DNA of 64,000 nucleotides. It comes from Methanobrevibacter sp. (GTDB lineage: Archaea > Methanobacteriota > Methanobacteria > Methanobacteriales > Methanobacteriaceae). The notes under the pieces were generated by a model. It was given only the letters and a program-made list of their open reading frames with translations, ran no database searches and was not told the origin of the DNA. A program made the translations under genes and the position numbers. The stretch is taken from the NCBI RefSeq assembly GCF_030539665.1, contig NZ_JAUNXR010000001.1, positions 226,767 to 290,766 of the forward strand, read 5' to 3'. Shown here one piece after another: positions 46,084 to 55,638 of this stretch (positions within the stretch are counted from its first letter, which is position 1; each line of letters opens with the position of its first letter).

Positions 46084-46893
46084 ATGTCTGTCGCTGGAAG
46101 TGGAGAAGCTCATGGTGATATTAACTCAGTACATTTACTTATTGTAGGTATCATCGGTGGACTTATCGGAATTTATTTAAGTGGTGTTGAATCAACTATC
46201 GGACCTGTAATAGCATGTCTCGGTGCTGTATGTGCTATTGTATGGGGAGCAGATGCTATTCGTAGAGTAGCAAGTTACGGTTTAGGTACTGGTGTACCAT
46301 CTATTGGTTACATGAGTTTATCTATCGGTGTAATCGGTTCCTTAGCAGGTATTGGTGTTGCTTACACTATTGCAATGGACATTATTGGTCCTATTTTAGC
46401 ATTAATCTTTGCAATGATTATCGGTCTTATTGTTGCAGTAATCGCTAAAAAAATCGTTGGAATGAAAATCCCAATTATGGAAAGATGTACTGTTGAAATT
46501 GCAGGTGCTGCATCCTTATCTATCTTAGCATTTTCCGCAGCTGTAACCGGAACTTATGCTATTGAAGAAATTTTAGCATCTGTTGTTGGTACTGGTTTTA
46601 TTGCAGTATTCTTCATTATGAATACTATGGCTATCCAACACCCATTCAACGCATGTTTAGGTCCTAACGAAGATCAAGCAAGAACCCTTAAATGTGCATG
46701 TTCAACTGCATTCTTAGCTATGGTAATCACTGGTATCTTATCTGTTGTTGCTGGTGGTGAATACGCATGGTTTGCAATTGTAATTATTGGATTAATCGGA
46801 TGGGTTATTTCATTTAGAAGTTTCGTAAAAGCTTCATTCGAAGCTGCTGCATCTGTAAAATGGGCTGGTCTTTGGCCTAAAGTAGAGGAATAA
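46084..46893 (+). CDS. mtrC: Tetrahydromethanopterin S-methyltransferase, subunit C
   Basis: 269 residues with seven or eight membrane helices. Conserved parts are DINSVHLLIVGIIGGLIGIY, the AIQHPFNACLGPNEDQ loop and a C-terminal KASFEAAASVKWAGLWPK. It starts one base after the mtrD stop. Its repeated CACSTAFLAMVITG-type segments resemble those in MtrD and MtrE, in line with a common membrane core. Confidence 0.97.
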   Translation: MSVAGSGEAHGDINSVHLLIVGIIGGLIGIYLSGVESTIGPVIACLGAVCAIVWGADAIRRVASYGLGTGVPSIGYMSLSIGVIGSLAGIGVAYTIAMDIIGPILALIFAMIIGLIVAVIAKKIVGMKIPIMERCTVEIAGAASLSILAFSAAVTGTYAIEEILASVVGTGFIAVFFIMNTMAIQHPFNACLGPNEDQARTLKCACSTAFLAMVITGILSVVAGGEYAWFAIVIIGLIGWVISFRSFVKASFEAAASVKWAGLWPKVEE

Positions 46894-46905
46894 GGAGGTA
46901 TAATT

Positions 46906-47235
46906 ATGGTTGAAATGTTACCAATGGTTCAAATTGTACCTGAAATGAATTTAGCTCTTGATCCTGCAAGTGGTATTTTAGGAGCTTCTTTAGGTTCAGG
47001 CGTAGTTATATTATCTATGGATGATGTAAACGAAGCAGTCACAAAAATTGAACAAGCAGCTGATGATTTAATAGATTCATTAGATCCTTATACTAGTCCT
47101 TCAGGTTCTTACCCAGGTAGGGCAGGATCTTATGTAACTGCAGGTATGTTAACAAACACTGTATACGGATTTATATTAGCAATTATCATCATATTTGCTG
47201 CAATGCCTGTTTTAATCGGATTGGGGGTATTATAG
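46906..47235 (+). CDS. mtrB: Tetrahydromethanopterin S-methyltransferase, subunit B
   Basis: 109 residues: a soluble N-terminal part with [17 protein letters not shown] and a [17 protein letters not shown] helix, and one C-terminal membrane helix [20 protein letters not shown]. The subunit is a small stalk protein associated with MtrA, F and G. GGAGGT precedes the ATG. Its stop is directly followed by the mtrA start. Confidence 0.96.
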   Translation: MVEMLPMVQIVPEMNLALDPASGILGASLGSGVVILSMDDVNEAVTKIEQAADDLIDSLDPYTSPSGSYPGRAGSYVTAGMLTNTVYGFILAIIIIFAAMPVLIGLGVL

Positions 47236-47952
47236 ATGGCAGATAAAAAGGCACCAGCTGAAGGCTGGCCGGTTATCAGTGGGGACTACATTGTAGGAGA
47301 CCCAGAAAGTCCAGTTGCTGTAACTACCTTAGCTTCACACATTGAAGGAGAATTATCAGGTGCAGCAATTGCAGGACCATGTAAAACTGAAAACTTAGGA
47401 GTAGAAAAAGTAGTTGCAAACATCATTTCAAATCCTAACATTAGATTTTTAATTTTATCTGGTGCTGAAGTACAAGGTCACATTACTGGTCAAAGTATTG
47501 TAGCATTACATGAAAATGGATGTGACCCAGAGAAGAAAAGTATTAATGGTGCTGTAGGTGCTATTCCTTTCGTAGAAAACATTCCATTAGACGGAATAGA
47601 AAGATTCCAACAACAATTAGAAATTGTAGATATGATTGATGTTGAAGACAGTGGCGCTATTAACGCAAAAATCAGTGAATGTGTAGAAAAAGATCCAGGT
47701 GCATTCGAAGAAGAAGCAATGGTTATCTCTGTAGATGATGATGGTGACGATGAGGATTCAGGAGAAGAAATGAGAGTTGTTTCTGCTGAAACCGCTATGA
47801 TCGAAGCTAGAATGAGAGATATAGACACCAAAATGAAAATGATTGGTGCTGTACAGAAAAACATGGCAGGTAACTATGCAGGTAAAGTTCAAGGTATTAT
47901 GCTTGGATTAATCTTTACATTAGTAATTGGTGCTTTATTCATATTATTCTAG
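47236..47952 (+). CDS. mtrA: Tetrahydromethanopterin S-methyltransferase, corrinoid subunit A
   Basis: 238 residues. The soluble domain binds the corrinoid through a histidine in [12 protein letters not shown] (His82 here, the counterpart of His84 in the Methanothermobacter protein). A very acidic linker ([13 protein letters not shown]) follows, then a helix and one C-terminal membrane anchor. The methyl group passes from MtrH to the cobalt of MtrA and then to coenzyme M. It starts immediately at the end of mtrB without a gap. Confidence 0.97.
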   Translation: MADKKAPAEGWPVISGDYIVGDPESPVAVTTLASHIEGELSGAAIAGPCKTENLGVEKVVANIISNPNIRFLILSGAEVQGHITGQSIVALHENGCDPEKKSINGAVGAIPFVENIPLDGIERFQQQLEIVDMIDVEDSGAINAKISECVEKDPGAFEEEAMVISVDDDGDDEDSGEEMRVVSAETAMIEARMRDIDTKMKMIGAVQKNMAGNYAGKVQGIMLGLIFTLVIGALFILF

Positions 47953-47964
47953 GGGGATTAAGTT

Positions 47965-48171
47965 ATGGTAAGAATTTCTAATAAACCAAACATGTCAGGT
48001 ATTAAAAATGTCTCTGATGATATGGAATACGGTTCTAAACTTATTGCTAGAGAAGGAAAACTTTTTGCAGGTTTAATAACTACTAGGGTAAAAGGATTCG
48101 CTATTGGAATTTTATTAGCTATTCTTTTAGTAATTATTATACCATTCATTGCAAAAGCATGTGGAGTATAG
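47965..48171 (+). CDS. mtrF: Tetrahydromethanopterin S-methyltransferase, subunit F
   Basis: 68 residues with a soluble N-terminal stretch SGIKNVSDDMEYGSKLIARE, followed by one membrane helix IGILLAILLVIIIPFIA. It resembles the N-terminus of MtrA-type helices and is a small stalk subunit. GGGGG precedes the ATG. Twelve bases separate it from mtrA. Confidence 0.95.
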   Translation: MVRISNKPNMSGIKNVSDDMEYGSKLIAREGKLFAGLITTRVKGFAIGILLAILLVIIIPFIAKACGV

Positions 48172-48182
48172 AGGTGTTATAA

Positions 48183-48422
48183 ATGAGTGAAGATAATTCA
48201 ATACCTCAAGTAATGGTATCAGCAGACGATTACAACGCTATCATCGCTAAATTAGATGATGCTGAAGAAAAAGTAGATTTTACTGCTGGTGAATACTACC
48301 AACGTTTAGGCCAACAAACTGGAAGAGATGTTGGAATTTTATATGGAATGATATTAGGTCTTATAATTTTAGCTGTAATGCTCAAATATAATTTATTACA
48401 AGCTATGTTAATGTTATTATAG
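48183..48422 (+). CDS. mtrG: Tetrahydromethanopterin S-methyltransferase, subunit G
   Basis: 79 residues: [22 protein letters not shown] helix, [20 protein letters not shown] and one membrane helix near the C-terminus. A small single-span subunit of the Mtr stalk. GAGGTG lies before the ATG. It sits between mtrF and mtrH in the usual order. Confidence 0.95.
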   Translation: MSEDNSIPQVMVSADDYNAIIAKLDDAEEKVDFTAGEYYQRLGQQTGRDVGILYGMILGLIILAVMLKYNLLQAMLMLL

Positions 48423-48445
48423 GATGTACTTAAGGAGGATTTTTA

Positions 48446-49378
48446 ATGTTTAGGTTTGATAAAGAACAAACAGTATACGATATTGCTGGTGTAAAAATTG
48501 GGGGACAACCAGGTGAATACCCAACAGTATTAGCAGGAACCATCTTTTATGGTGGACACAACATCATCAATGATGAATTAACTGGTGATTTTGACAAAGA
48601 TAGAGCAGAAAAATTAATTAAAGATATGGAAGAAATGACTGATGTTACAGGTAATCCATGTATTGTACAAGTATTCGGACAAACTCCAGAAGCTCTTACT
48701 AAATACATTGAATTTGTAGGGGATATTTGTGACAAACCTTTCCTTATCGATTCTACTTCTGGTGAAGCTAGAGTAGCTGGTGCACAGTTAGCTGACGAAA
48801 TTGGATTAACCGAAAGAGCTATTTACAACTCCATTAACATGGCTGCTGAACAATCTGAATTAGATGCAATTGCAGAAACCGATATTTCCGCTTCCATCGT
48901 TTTAGGATTCAACCCAATGAACGCTACCATCGATGGTAAAATCGGTATTTGGGATCACGGTGACGGTGCAGTAGACAAAGGTTTACTCGACATCGCAGCT
49001 GACTGTGGTATTGACAAATTCTTAATGGATACTGCTGTAACTCCTTTAGGACAAGGTGCAGGTATTGCTGCTAGAGCATCCTTCGCAGAAAAAGCTAAAT
49101 GGGGATACCCAGTAGGTTCCGGTATTCACAACGTACCTTCCGCATGGGACTGGTTAAGAGACTACAAAAAAGAAAACAAAGAAGCTTTCACTGTATGTGA
49201 TATTGGAGCAAACATTATCCAAGTTATGTGTGGAGGAGACTTCGTACTCTTTGGACCTATCGAAAACGCAACTATCGCTTTCCCTGCAGTAGCACAAACT
49301 GATATGTTTATTGCAGAAGCAGCAAAAGATATGGGAACTGAAGCAGTAGAGTTCCACCCAATGAACAATTTATTATAG
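48446..49378 (+). CDS. mtrH: Tetrahydromethanopterin S-methyltransferase, subunit H
   Basis: 310 residues, soluble TIM-barrel methyltransferase that moves the methyl group from methyl-tetrahydromethanopterin to the corrinoid of MtrA. Conserved are FRFDKEQTVYDIAGVKIGGQ, AGTIFYGGHNII, IDSTSGEARVAGA and GSGIHNVPSAWDW. AAGGAGGA precedes the ATG. It ends the operon; its TAG is part of the terminator stem. Confidence 0.97.
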   Translation: MFRFDKEQTVYDIAGVKIGGQPGEYPTVLAGTIFYGGHNIINDELTGDFDKDRAEKLIKDMEEMTDVTGNPCIVQVFGQTPEALTKYIEFVGDICDKPFLIDSTSGEARVAGAQLADEIGLTERAIYNSINMAAEQSELDAIAETDISASIVLGFNPMNATIDGKIGIWDHGDGAVDKGLLDIAADCGIDKFLMDTAVTPLGQGAGIAARASFAEKAKWGYPVGSGIHNVPSAWDWLRDYKKENKEAFTVCDIGANIIQVMCGGDFVLFGPIENATIAFPAVAQTDMFIAEAAKDMGTEAVEFHPMNNLL

Positions 49379-49416
49379 ATTAGTTTATTTCTAATCTACT
49401 TTTTTTACTTTTTTTT
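49376..49416 (+). terminator. Stem-loop and T-tracts ending the mtr operon
   Basis: TAGATTAG 49376-49383, including the mtrH stop, pairs perfectly with CTAATCTA 49391-49398, followed by seven T and then eight T. Confidence 0.78.
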
Positions 49417-49493
49417 CAACTAAAATTTTTTAATAAAACTTATATTATTTTAAAAAGATATTATAAACTAACTTAATTTTTGAGGTTTATTCA

Positions 49494-50957
49494 ATGTCTT
49501 TTTTAGATAAAATTTTTAAAAGAGGTCCTAAGCCTATTATAGCTAAATCTCATGAAAGCAAATTGGATGCTTTAAGAGCTCAAAAGGCGGGTCCTGCAAG
49601 TCCTGGTGTTGTTAAAAAGCCCGACACTTTTTATGTAACTGCATCTGTTGAACTTGGTAACACTACTACTAAATCTATTGTAACTGCTACTAATTTAAAT
49701 AATAGTGAATGTTATTTGCTTAATAAAACTGTTAAGATGACAAGGGATATCAGACCACCTAAACCGTCTGAAGAGGTTTTCGGTAAAACTGTTTGGGGTA
49801 TTGAACTTTCTAAAGAGGCTGTAGCCGAACTAATTAAAGATACTGTTTTGGAATCCCTTAAAAAAGCTAATGTCGATAAGGATGAGGATCTTGATTTTGT
49901 TGTAAGATCCACTGGTGTTACTGCTGGTTTTGCAACTGCTGAAGAGGCAGGTAAACTTGTTATTGCTTTGGCTGACGGTTGTTTGGATGCGGGTATTCCT
50001 CCAAGAAAGATGTCTCCTGCTATGAGTCCTTCCCAACTGCCTGAAAGACTTAGAAAACATACTCTTTTGGAAAATGTAATGTTTGATGGTGCGGTTGTAA
50101 GTGTTGTACCTCCTAAAGGTAAGGAGTCTGTTGCTAACGAAATGGAAGGTGAACTTGTTACTGCAGGTATCAAGTTAGGTGCTAAATGGACTGAAGTTGA
50201 CTATAGGAATCCTTGTGTAAGTCTTGATTTCGGTTCTACCTTGGCTGGAAGGATTGTTAATGATGATGAGCCTTATGCTAGTACTGTTGGTAACTTTTTA
50301 GGTTTGGCAGGTGTTATTTCTGACTCTTTAGCTCGTGGTTCTGGTCAGGTTGACAAAAACGGTGGGGCTGCTCTTGATTTATATTCCGATAAGTTGGTTA
50401 AGAAGGCTAACACCAAAAAAGCTAAGGCTAATGCGGAGGAAGCTCATAAGCTTATTGATATCAGAAAAGTTCCTGAAGGTTACTCCCGTTTCGGTACCGT
50501 CCCTATTGATGTTGAGGCTGCAAAAGAGGCGGGTAACATTTTGATTGGTTGTGATGTTGGTACTAATGGTGATGGCATACCTGAATTGATGGAATTGGGT
50601 CAGCAATTCTATGATGCTGATGGTCTTCCAACCTTGCTTGCTACTATGGATTATGTAAGTGCCAATATAGTTTATCGTGTTTTGGATGTTGCTTTTGAGA
50701 ATAATGTGATTACTGAAGGTTCTGTTTTAGGGGTTACCGGTAGGGCAGGTATTACTGGACGTAAGCCTGAATTAATTTTAGAATATTCTCAGGATAAATT
50801 TAAAGACACAGTATTTGTTGAGGATGGTCTTGCTTTGGGTTCTGCTATTATGGCTCGTTGTATGAATTCCATGGGTACTGTTAAAAACCCTGTTGGTGGA
50901 CATCAAGGTGGGAAATGTATTCTTAAACAAAGAATGAAAATGCAAGGAAAAATTTAA
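49494..50957 (+). CDS. mmp14: Methanogenesis marker protein 14
   Basis: 487 residues of a methanogen-specific protein with an ASKHA-like look: ASVELGNTTTKSIVTATNL near residue 50, VSLDFGSTLAGRIV in the middle and IGCDVGTNGDGIPEL further on, resembling phosphate-binding loops of actin-like ATPases. A reactivating or cofactor-loading ATPase role is possible, for example for the corrinoid of Mtr, but no experiment is known to me. It directly follows the mtr operon on the same strand. The codon use is T-ending, unlike mtr, suggesting separate and lower expression. GAGGTT precedes the ATG. Confidence 0.9.
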   Translation: MSFLDKIFKRGPKPIIAKSHESKLDALRAQKAGPASPGVVKKPDTFYVTASVELGNTTTKSIVTATNLNNSECYLLNKTVKMTRDIRPPKPSEEVFGKTVWGIELSKEAVAELIKDTVLESLKKANVDKDEDLDFVVRSTGVTAGFATAEEAGKLVIALADGCLDAGIPPRKMSPAMSPSQLPERLRKHTLLENVMFDGAVVSVVPPKGKESVANEMEGELVTAGIKLGAKWTEVDYRNPCVSLDFGSTLAGRIVNDDEPYASTVGNFLGLAGVISDSLARGSGQVDKNGGAALDLYSDKLVKKANTKKAKANAEEAHKLIDIRKVPEGYSRFGTVPIDVEAAKEAGNILIGCDVGTNGDGIPELMELGQQFYDADGLPTLLATMDYVSANIVYRVLDVAFENNVITEGSVLGVTGRAGITGRKPELILEYSQDKFKDTVFVEDGLALGSAIMARCMNSMGTVKNPVGGHQGGKCILKQRMKMQGKI

Positions 50958-50984
50958 TTTTTCTCTTTTCTTTTTTTGATTTGT

Positions 50985-51587
50985 ATGATTTATGCTATTG
51001 TCATGTCTGGAGGTAGAGGGACAAGGCTAAATTCGCCAGTTGAGAAACCTCTTTTTAATTTATGTAACAAACCTTTGATTAAACATACACTTGATAATTT
51101 AAACGCATCTAAATATATTGATAAATTATTTATTGCCACCAGTCCAAACACTCCAAAAACTAGGGAATATGTTGAAGGGTTATCTCATGATTTTTTAATA
51201 TTCGATACTCCAGGAATTAGCTATCTGAATGATTTGAGTTTTATTTTGGAAAGTTTTGAAAAAAATTCCAAAAACGATTCGTTATTGTTTATTAATGCTG
51301 ATTTGCCATTCATTTCTACGGATTTAATTGATTATACAATCGAAAAATATAATTCAGTTAGCGAAGATGCATTGTCTGTTTTGGTTCCTGTAGAAATTTT
51401 CAAAGAATTGGATCTCCCATATTCTTATGAGTTTGAAGGTTTGGTTCCTTCAGGACTAAATATCCTTAGAAGCGAAAACATTGTCCAGGACGAATATAAA
51501 TTCACAATTCCCAAAAAAGAATTAGCTCTCAATGTAAACACATTAAAGGATGCAAAAATTGCTGAGGAAGTTCATAGAGACTTATAA
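50985..51587 (+). CDS. cobY: Adenosylcobinamide-phosphate guanylyltransferase
   Basis: About 200 residues of the archaeal nucleotidyltransferase family, with AIVMSGGRGTRLNSPVEKPL at the N-terminus (signature SGGRGTR) and FINADLPFISTDLID for metal binding. CobY adds GMP to cobinamide phosphate in corrinoid synthesis, so it provides cofactor for MtrA encoded nearby. ATG 50985 is preferred to TTG 50976. It lies 27 bases after mmp14. Molybdopterin guanylyltransferases are related, but the short length and context favour CobY. Confidence 0.87.
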   Translation: MIYAIVMSGGRGTRLNSPVEKPLFNLCNKPLIKHTLDNLNASKYIDKLFIATSPNTPKTREYVEGLSHDFLIFDTPGISYLNDLSFILESFEKNSKNDSLLFINADLPFISTDLIDYTIEKYNSVSEDALSVLVPVEIFKELDLPYSYEFEGLVPSGLNILRSENIVQDEYKFTIPKKELALNVNTLKDAKIAEEVHRDL

Positions 51588-51649
51588 TTAATAAATTTAA
51601 ATATGATGAAGTTAAGATAAATATAATATTATATTAATCAGGTGATTCT

Positions 51650-51916
51650 ATGGAAAATAAAAAAGTTCCTAAAAGAGAAGAAAAGTTATGGAGTGAAATT
51701 AAAAATTATCAAGTAGCTACTAATAATGCTCGTATTTTAGGAGTGTTAGATGAGTTAATCATCAATGAAAAAACTGGTAAAATTGTAGATATTGCTATTA
51801 AGGTAGAGCCAGGACGCAATATTCATGTTAAAGGTGCTAAAAGATCAGATGATGTATTGTTAGTTCCTTTTGCTAAAGTAGAAAAAGTTGGAGAATTTAT
51901 TATAGTCTCCGAATAA
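51650..51916 (+). CDS. PRC-barrel domain protein
   Basis: 88 residues with the PRC-barrel pattern: ARILGVLDELIINEKTGKIVDIAIKV, then VLLVPFAKVEKVGEFIIVSE. Stand-alone archaeal PRC-barrel proteins have been implicated in RNA processing and in cell division (CdpB); this copy is of the size of such proteins, but which role applies is not decidable. GGTGATTC precedes the ATG. It has its own TATA-like stretch near 51625. Confidence 0.85.
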   Translation: MENKKVPKREEKLWSEIKNYQVATNNARILGVLDELIINEKTGKIVDIAIKVEPGRNIHVKGAKRSDDVLLVPFAKVEKVGEFIIVSE

Positions 51917-51995
51917 TTTTTTTTCTTTTTTTTAAAATTTCATTTATTGATAACATTTATTAATGAGAAGTTTATATTTTAATATGGTGATAAAT

Positions 51996-52754
51996 ATGTT
52001 GCTCGAAATTAAAGATTTAGCTGTTGAAGTAGCAGGTAAACTTGTTCTTAAAGATGTTAATCTTTCCATTGCTGAAGGAGAAACACATGTTCTTTTAGGA
52101 CCAAATGGAGCTGGAAAAAGTACTTTATTCTTAACAATATTGGGCTTCCCTCAATATAAGGTCGTTAACGGTTCCATTTTCTTTAAAGGAAAGGACATTA
52201 CAAATTTATCTACTACTGAACGTGTTCAATTAGGTATAGGTGTTAGTTTCCAAACCCCACCTCCAATTAGGGGTGTTACTGTAAGGGATTTAATTAAGAT
52301 AGAATCTCATCAGGACGTTAACGAACCTTTAAATCCAAGGATGGAAAAATTGGCTAAAAAATTAAAATTTAGCGATGAGTTTTTAGATAGGGATGTTAAC
52401 TTTGGATTTTCCGGAGGGGAAGTTAAAAGATCAGAAATATTACAACTTTTAGCTCAAATGCCTGATTTTACTATGTTTGACGAACCAGATTCTGGTGTGG
52501 ATATTGAAAATGTGGAATTGATTGCTGGCGAGATTGGAACTTTATTGGATAAAGGATTAAAACATGATCAAAGAAAAAGAAGCGGTCTATTGATTACTCA
52601 TTTAGGTTATATCTTAAACTTTGTAACTGCTGACAAGGCTCATGTTTTGATGAATGGTGTAATTGCTTGTTCAGGTAATCCGAAAGAGATTATCGACGAT
52701 ATTAGAGAAAACGGTTTTAAGGGATGTGTTGAGTGTGCGCAATGTTCTTCATGA
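51996..52754 (+). CDS. sufC: Iron-sulfur cluster assembly ATPase
   Basis: About 252 residues of the SufC ABC-type ATPase: Walker A GPNGAGKSTLF, Q-loop SFQTPPPIRG, signature FSGGEVKRSE, Walker B FTMFDEPDSGVDIE and a switch histidine in LLITHLGYIL. It ends with a cysteine pair CVECAQCSS. ATG 51996 fits GGTGAT upstream; the longer frame is not supported. With SufB it makes the minimal archaeal Suf scaffold that supplies clusters for the many Fe-S enzymes encoded here. Confidence 0.94.
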   Translation: MLLEIKDLAVEVAGKLVLKDVNLSIAEGETHVLLGPNGAGKSTLFLTILGFPQYKVVNGSIFFKGKDITNLSTTERVQLGIGVSFQTPPPIRGVTVRDLIKIESHQDVNEPLNPRMEKLAKKLKFSDEFLDRDVNFGFSGGEVKRSEILQLLAQMPDFTMFDEPDSGVDIENVELIAGEIGTLLDKGLKHDQRKRSGLLITHLGYILNFVTADKAHVLMNGVIACSGNPKEIIDDIRENGFKGCVECAQCSS

Positions 52755-53970
52755 TGCTGAAAAAGCTAAAGATAAAAAGGCTCCTTTGGGAGTGGATGTA
52801 ACCATCGAAAATTTTACTGATGAAGATATCGATGCTAAAGAGATTTTAGATGATTTAGGTGACTTATCTAAGAAAACTAAGGATTCTCTTTTGAAAGTAG
52901 GTGTAGATGCTGAAGAGAATGGAAGGGCAGGTTCATTTATTCAAGTTGACCAAAGTAATATTTTCACTAATAATTCCATATCCAATTCTGTAGAAATCAT
53001 GAATATTGGTGTAGCTTTAGAGAAATATCACTGGTTAAAAGATTATATGTGGCAAGTCGTTAAGCCTGACGCTGATAAGTATACTGCTAAGACCGCTTTA
53101 CGTGAAGAAAAGGATGGTGCAAAAAGTGGTTACTTTATTAGATCACTTCCAGGTACCAAAGAGGTTTTCCCGGTTCAGGCATGCATGTTTATCAGTGATG
53201 AGGATATTATGCAGACAGCGCATAACATAATCATTGCTGAAGAGAATTCTGAGCTTCATTTGATTACCGGTTGTGCAACTGGTGATGATGTTTCATCAGC
53301 TATGCATGTAGGTGTTTCTGAGATGTATCTCAAACCAGGATCTAAAATAACATTTACCATGATTCACAATTGGGCTGAACAGGTTGAAGTTCGTCCTAGA
53401 ACTGGTGTCAAGTTAGCTGAAAATGCTACTTATTTAAACAATTATATATTGACAAGTCCTGTAAGTACTTTACAATCATATCCTACTGCTTACTGTGATG
53501 GTGCTAATTCAAGAGCAATCTTCCAAAGTATTCAAGGGGGTAAAAAGGATTCCATAATTGACGTAGGTTCAAGGGCTATTTTAAATGCTCCTGGAGCTCG
53601 TTCAGAGATTATTTCTCGTGCTGTTTCACAGGATGAATCTCAAATTTACTCAAGAGGTCACTTGGCTGGAACAGTTCCTGGAGTAAGGGGACATTTGGAA
53701 TGTCATGGGTTAGTGCTATCTGATGATAGTTTGATTTATGCGGTTCCTGAATTGGAAGCTAGCTCTGCAAATCTTGAAATGTCTCACGAAGCGGCTGTTG
53801 GTAAAATCGATGAAGATGAAATCAATTATTTAACAGCAAGAGGAATTTCCGAAGAGGATGCTGCTTCTATGATTGTAAGAGGATTTTTAAGCATGGATAT
53901 TACTGGATTGCCTGATGAACTCGCTCAAGAGACACAATCCATGATTGATATGAGTTTAGATGGGATGTAA
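52735..53970 (+). CDS. sufB: SufB/SufD family Fe-S cluster scaffold
   Basis: About 411 residues, beta-helix scaffold of the Suf system. Conserved parts are ITGCATGDDVSSAMHVGVSEMYL, IIDVGSRAILNAPGARSE and RGHLECHGLVLSD, and the final helical region with LTARGISEEDAASMIVRGFL. The start overlaps sufC. GTG 52735 or GTG 52726 fits best; an ATG at 52663 would require 92 bases of overlap and is unlikely. The two form a tight operon. Confidence 0.92.
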   Translation: MRNVLHDAEKAKDKKAPLGVDVTIENFTDEDIDAKEILDDLGDLSKKTKDSLLKVGVDAEENGRAGSFIQVDQSNIFTNNSISNSVEIMNIGVALEKYHWLKDYMWQVVKPDADKYTAKTALREEKDGAKSGYFIRSLPGTKEVFPVQACMFISDEDIMQTAHNIIIAEENSELHLITGCATGDDVSSAMHVGVSEMYLKPGSKITFTMIHNWAEQVEVRPRTGVKLAENATYLNNYILTSPVSTLQSYPTAYCDGANSRAIFQSIQGGKKDSIIDVGSRAILNAPGARSEIISRAVSQDESQIYSRGHLAGTVPGVRGHLECHGLVLSDDSLIYAVPELEASSANLEMSHEAAVGKIDEDEINYLTARGISEEDAASMIVRGFLSMDITGLPDELAQETQSMIDMSLDGM

Positions 53971-54267
53971 TCCCTTTATTCTTCTTTTTTTCTTTTTTTG
54001 TTTTATTACAAACGAATTTTTATAAGCCTCAATGTTTTAGTATATAAACTTTTTGGCTTGGTATTCTAAGTAACCTTTATATTAATTATTCATATAAATA
54101 ATATACAGTACGTAATGTTATGCTGAGCTAGCTCATTAAGTACATTAAATTTGATTAGGGCATTATGCAAATTTTGTCTTAAAACAACGAATTTAAAAAA
54201 TTTTTTAAAAAAACAAATTATATTTTGGAAATTTTCAAAATGTAAATTATAGAGGAGGAAAAACTCT
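53971..54267 (+). promoter_or_regulatory. Promoter and leader region of the mvh operon
   Basis: 297 bases with no reading frame. TTTATATTAAT at 54076-54086 is the likely TATA box, predicting a start near 54107 and a leader of about 160 bases. The palindrome TGAGCTAGCTCA at 54124-54135 lies just after that start, in otherwise AT-rich DNA, and could be an operator. Another TATA-like stretch, AGTATATAAAC, occurs near 54043. GGAGG precedes mvhD. Confidence 0.5.
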
Positions 54268-54693
54268 ATGGCTGATGATATAAAAATTGTAATGTTTTGT
54301 TGTAACTGGTGTTCCTATGGAGGAGCGGACACAGCAGGTACTGCACGTATGCAATACCCACCGAATATTAGAGTTATTCGTGTAATGTGTTCTGGAAGAA
54401 TTGACCCACAATTTATATTGAAAGCATTCCAAGAAGGTGCTGACGGTGTATTTGTAGCTGGATGTCACATGGGTGACTGCCACTACGATGCAGGTAACTA
54501 TAAATTAGATCGTCGTATGAGATTAGTTTATAAATTAGTTGAAGATATGGGAATCGGTAAAGAAAGAGTCCATCACGACTGGATTTCCGCATCTGAAGGT
54601 GAAAAATTCTCTGAAGCTGTTAAAATGATGGTTAACAGAATCAAAGAATTAGGACCTGCACCATTAAAAGGTCAAATCCAAGCTGAAAACTAA
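54268..54693 (+). CDS. mvhD: F420-nonreducing hydrogenase, subunit D
   Basis: 141 residues with a [2Fe-2S] site: [25 protein letters not shown] and [15 protein letters not shown] hold the conserved cysteines. MvhD passes electrons from the hydrogenase to HdrA of heterodisulfide reductase, the bifurcation complex. The strong ribosome site GAGGAGG precedes ATG 54268. First gene of mvhDGAB. Codon bias is of the highly expressed type. Confidence 0.96.
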   Translation: MADDIKIVMFCCNWCSYGGADTAGTARMQYPPNIRVIRVMCSGRIDPQFILKAFQEGADGVFVAGCHMGDCHYDAGNYKLDRRMRLVYKLVEDMGIGKERVHHDWISASEGEKFSEAVKMMVNRIKELGPAPLKGQIQAEN

Positions 54694-54709
54694 ATCGGAG
54701 GAGTTAATT

Positions 54710-55636
54710 ATGGCAGATAAAGTTAAGATAGGAACTATGTGGTTAGGTGGATGTTCTGGTTGTCACTTATCTATTGCAGATTTCCACGAATCATTATTAG
54801 ATGTTATGGAATTAGCTGATTTCAAATTCTCACCTGTTCTTATGGATACCAAATATGATGAAGTACCTGAATTAGATATTCTCATTGTAGAAGGTGGAAT
54901 TAGAAACGATGAAAACAGAGAATTAGCTGAAATGTTAAAAGAAAAAGCTAACATGGTAATCGCTTACGGAACTTGCGCATGTTACGGTGGTATTCCAGGT
55001 CTCGGAAACTTATGGACCGTTGAAGAATTAGAACAAGAAGCTTACGTAAACTCAGTTTCCACTGTAAACCCAGAAGGTATTATTCCACACGAAGATGTAC
55101 CACATCTCGAAAGCAGAGTAAGACCTTTAGATTCTGTAATGGATATCGATTTAATGATTCCAGGTTGCCCACCACGTTCTGATGTTGTTGCTCAAGCAGT
55201 ATTAGCATTATTAAATGGTGAAACTATTGAATTACCAGCTACCAACCTTTGTGAAGTTTGTCCTAGAGAAAAACCACCTGAAGGTTTAGCTATGGATTTC
55301 ATTAAAAGACAATTCGAACTCGGAGCTCCTGCACCAGATTTATGTTTAATTAGTCAAGGATTAATCTGTTTGGGTCCTGCTACTGTTTCATTATGTGGAG
55401 CAGAATGTCCAAGTATTGCTATCCAATGTAGAGGATGTTACGGACCTACTTCTAAAGTATTAGATCAAGGAGCAAAAATGATTAGTGCAATCGCTTCTGA
55501 CTACGGTGTAGACGAAGATAAAACTGTCGACCCAGAAGCAGTAGCTGATCAATTAGATGATATTGTAGGTACTTTCTACACTTACACCTTACCTGCAGCT
55601 TTAGTACCTGTTAAAATGCAAAAAGGAGGAGAATAA
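54710..55636 (+). CDS. mvhG: F420-nonreducing hydrogenase, small subunit
   Basis: 308 residues: proximal cluster cysteines in [29 protein letters not shown] and [10 protein letters not shown], and further cysteines in [27 protein letters not shown] for the medial and distal clusters. The subunit conducts electrons from the nickel-iron site to MvhD. CGGAGG precedes the ATG. Length is normal. Confidence 0.97.
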   Translation: MADKVKIGTMWLGGCSGCHLSIADFHESLLDVMELADFKFSPVLMDTKYDEVPELDILIVEGGIRNDENRELAEMLKEKANMVIAYGTCACYGGIPGLGNLWTVEELEQEAYVNSVSTVNPEGIIPHEDVPHLESRVRPLDSVMDIDLMIPGCPPRSDVVAQAVLALLNGETIELPATNLCEVCPREKPPEGLAMDFIKRQFELGAPAPDLCLISQGLICLGPATVSLCGAECPSIAIQCRGCYGPTSKVLDQGAKMISAIASDYGVDEDKTVDPEAVADQLDDIVGTFYTYTLPAALVPVKMQKGGE

Positions 55637-55638
55637 TT

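Noticed and set aside
52663-52734. ATG start for sufB at 52663
   Set aside because: It would overlap sufC by 92 bases, without a ribosome site, and the added residues are the sufC C-terminus read in another frame; the GTG starts at 52726 or 52735 fit better.
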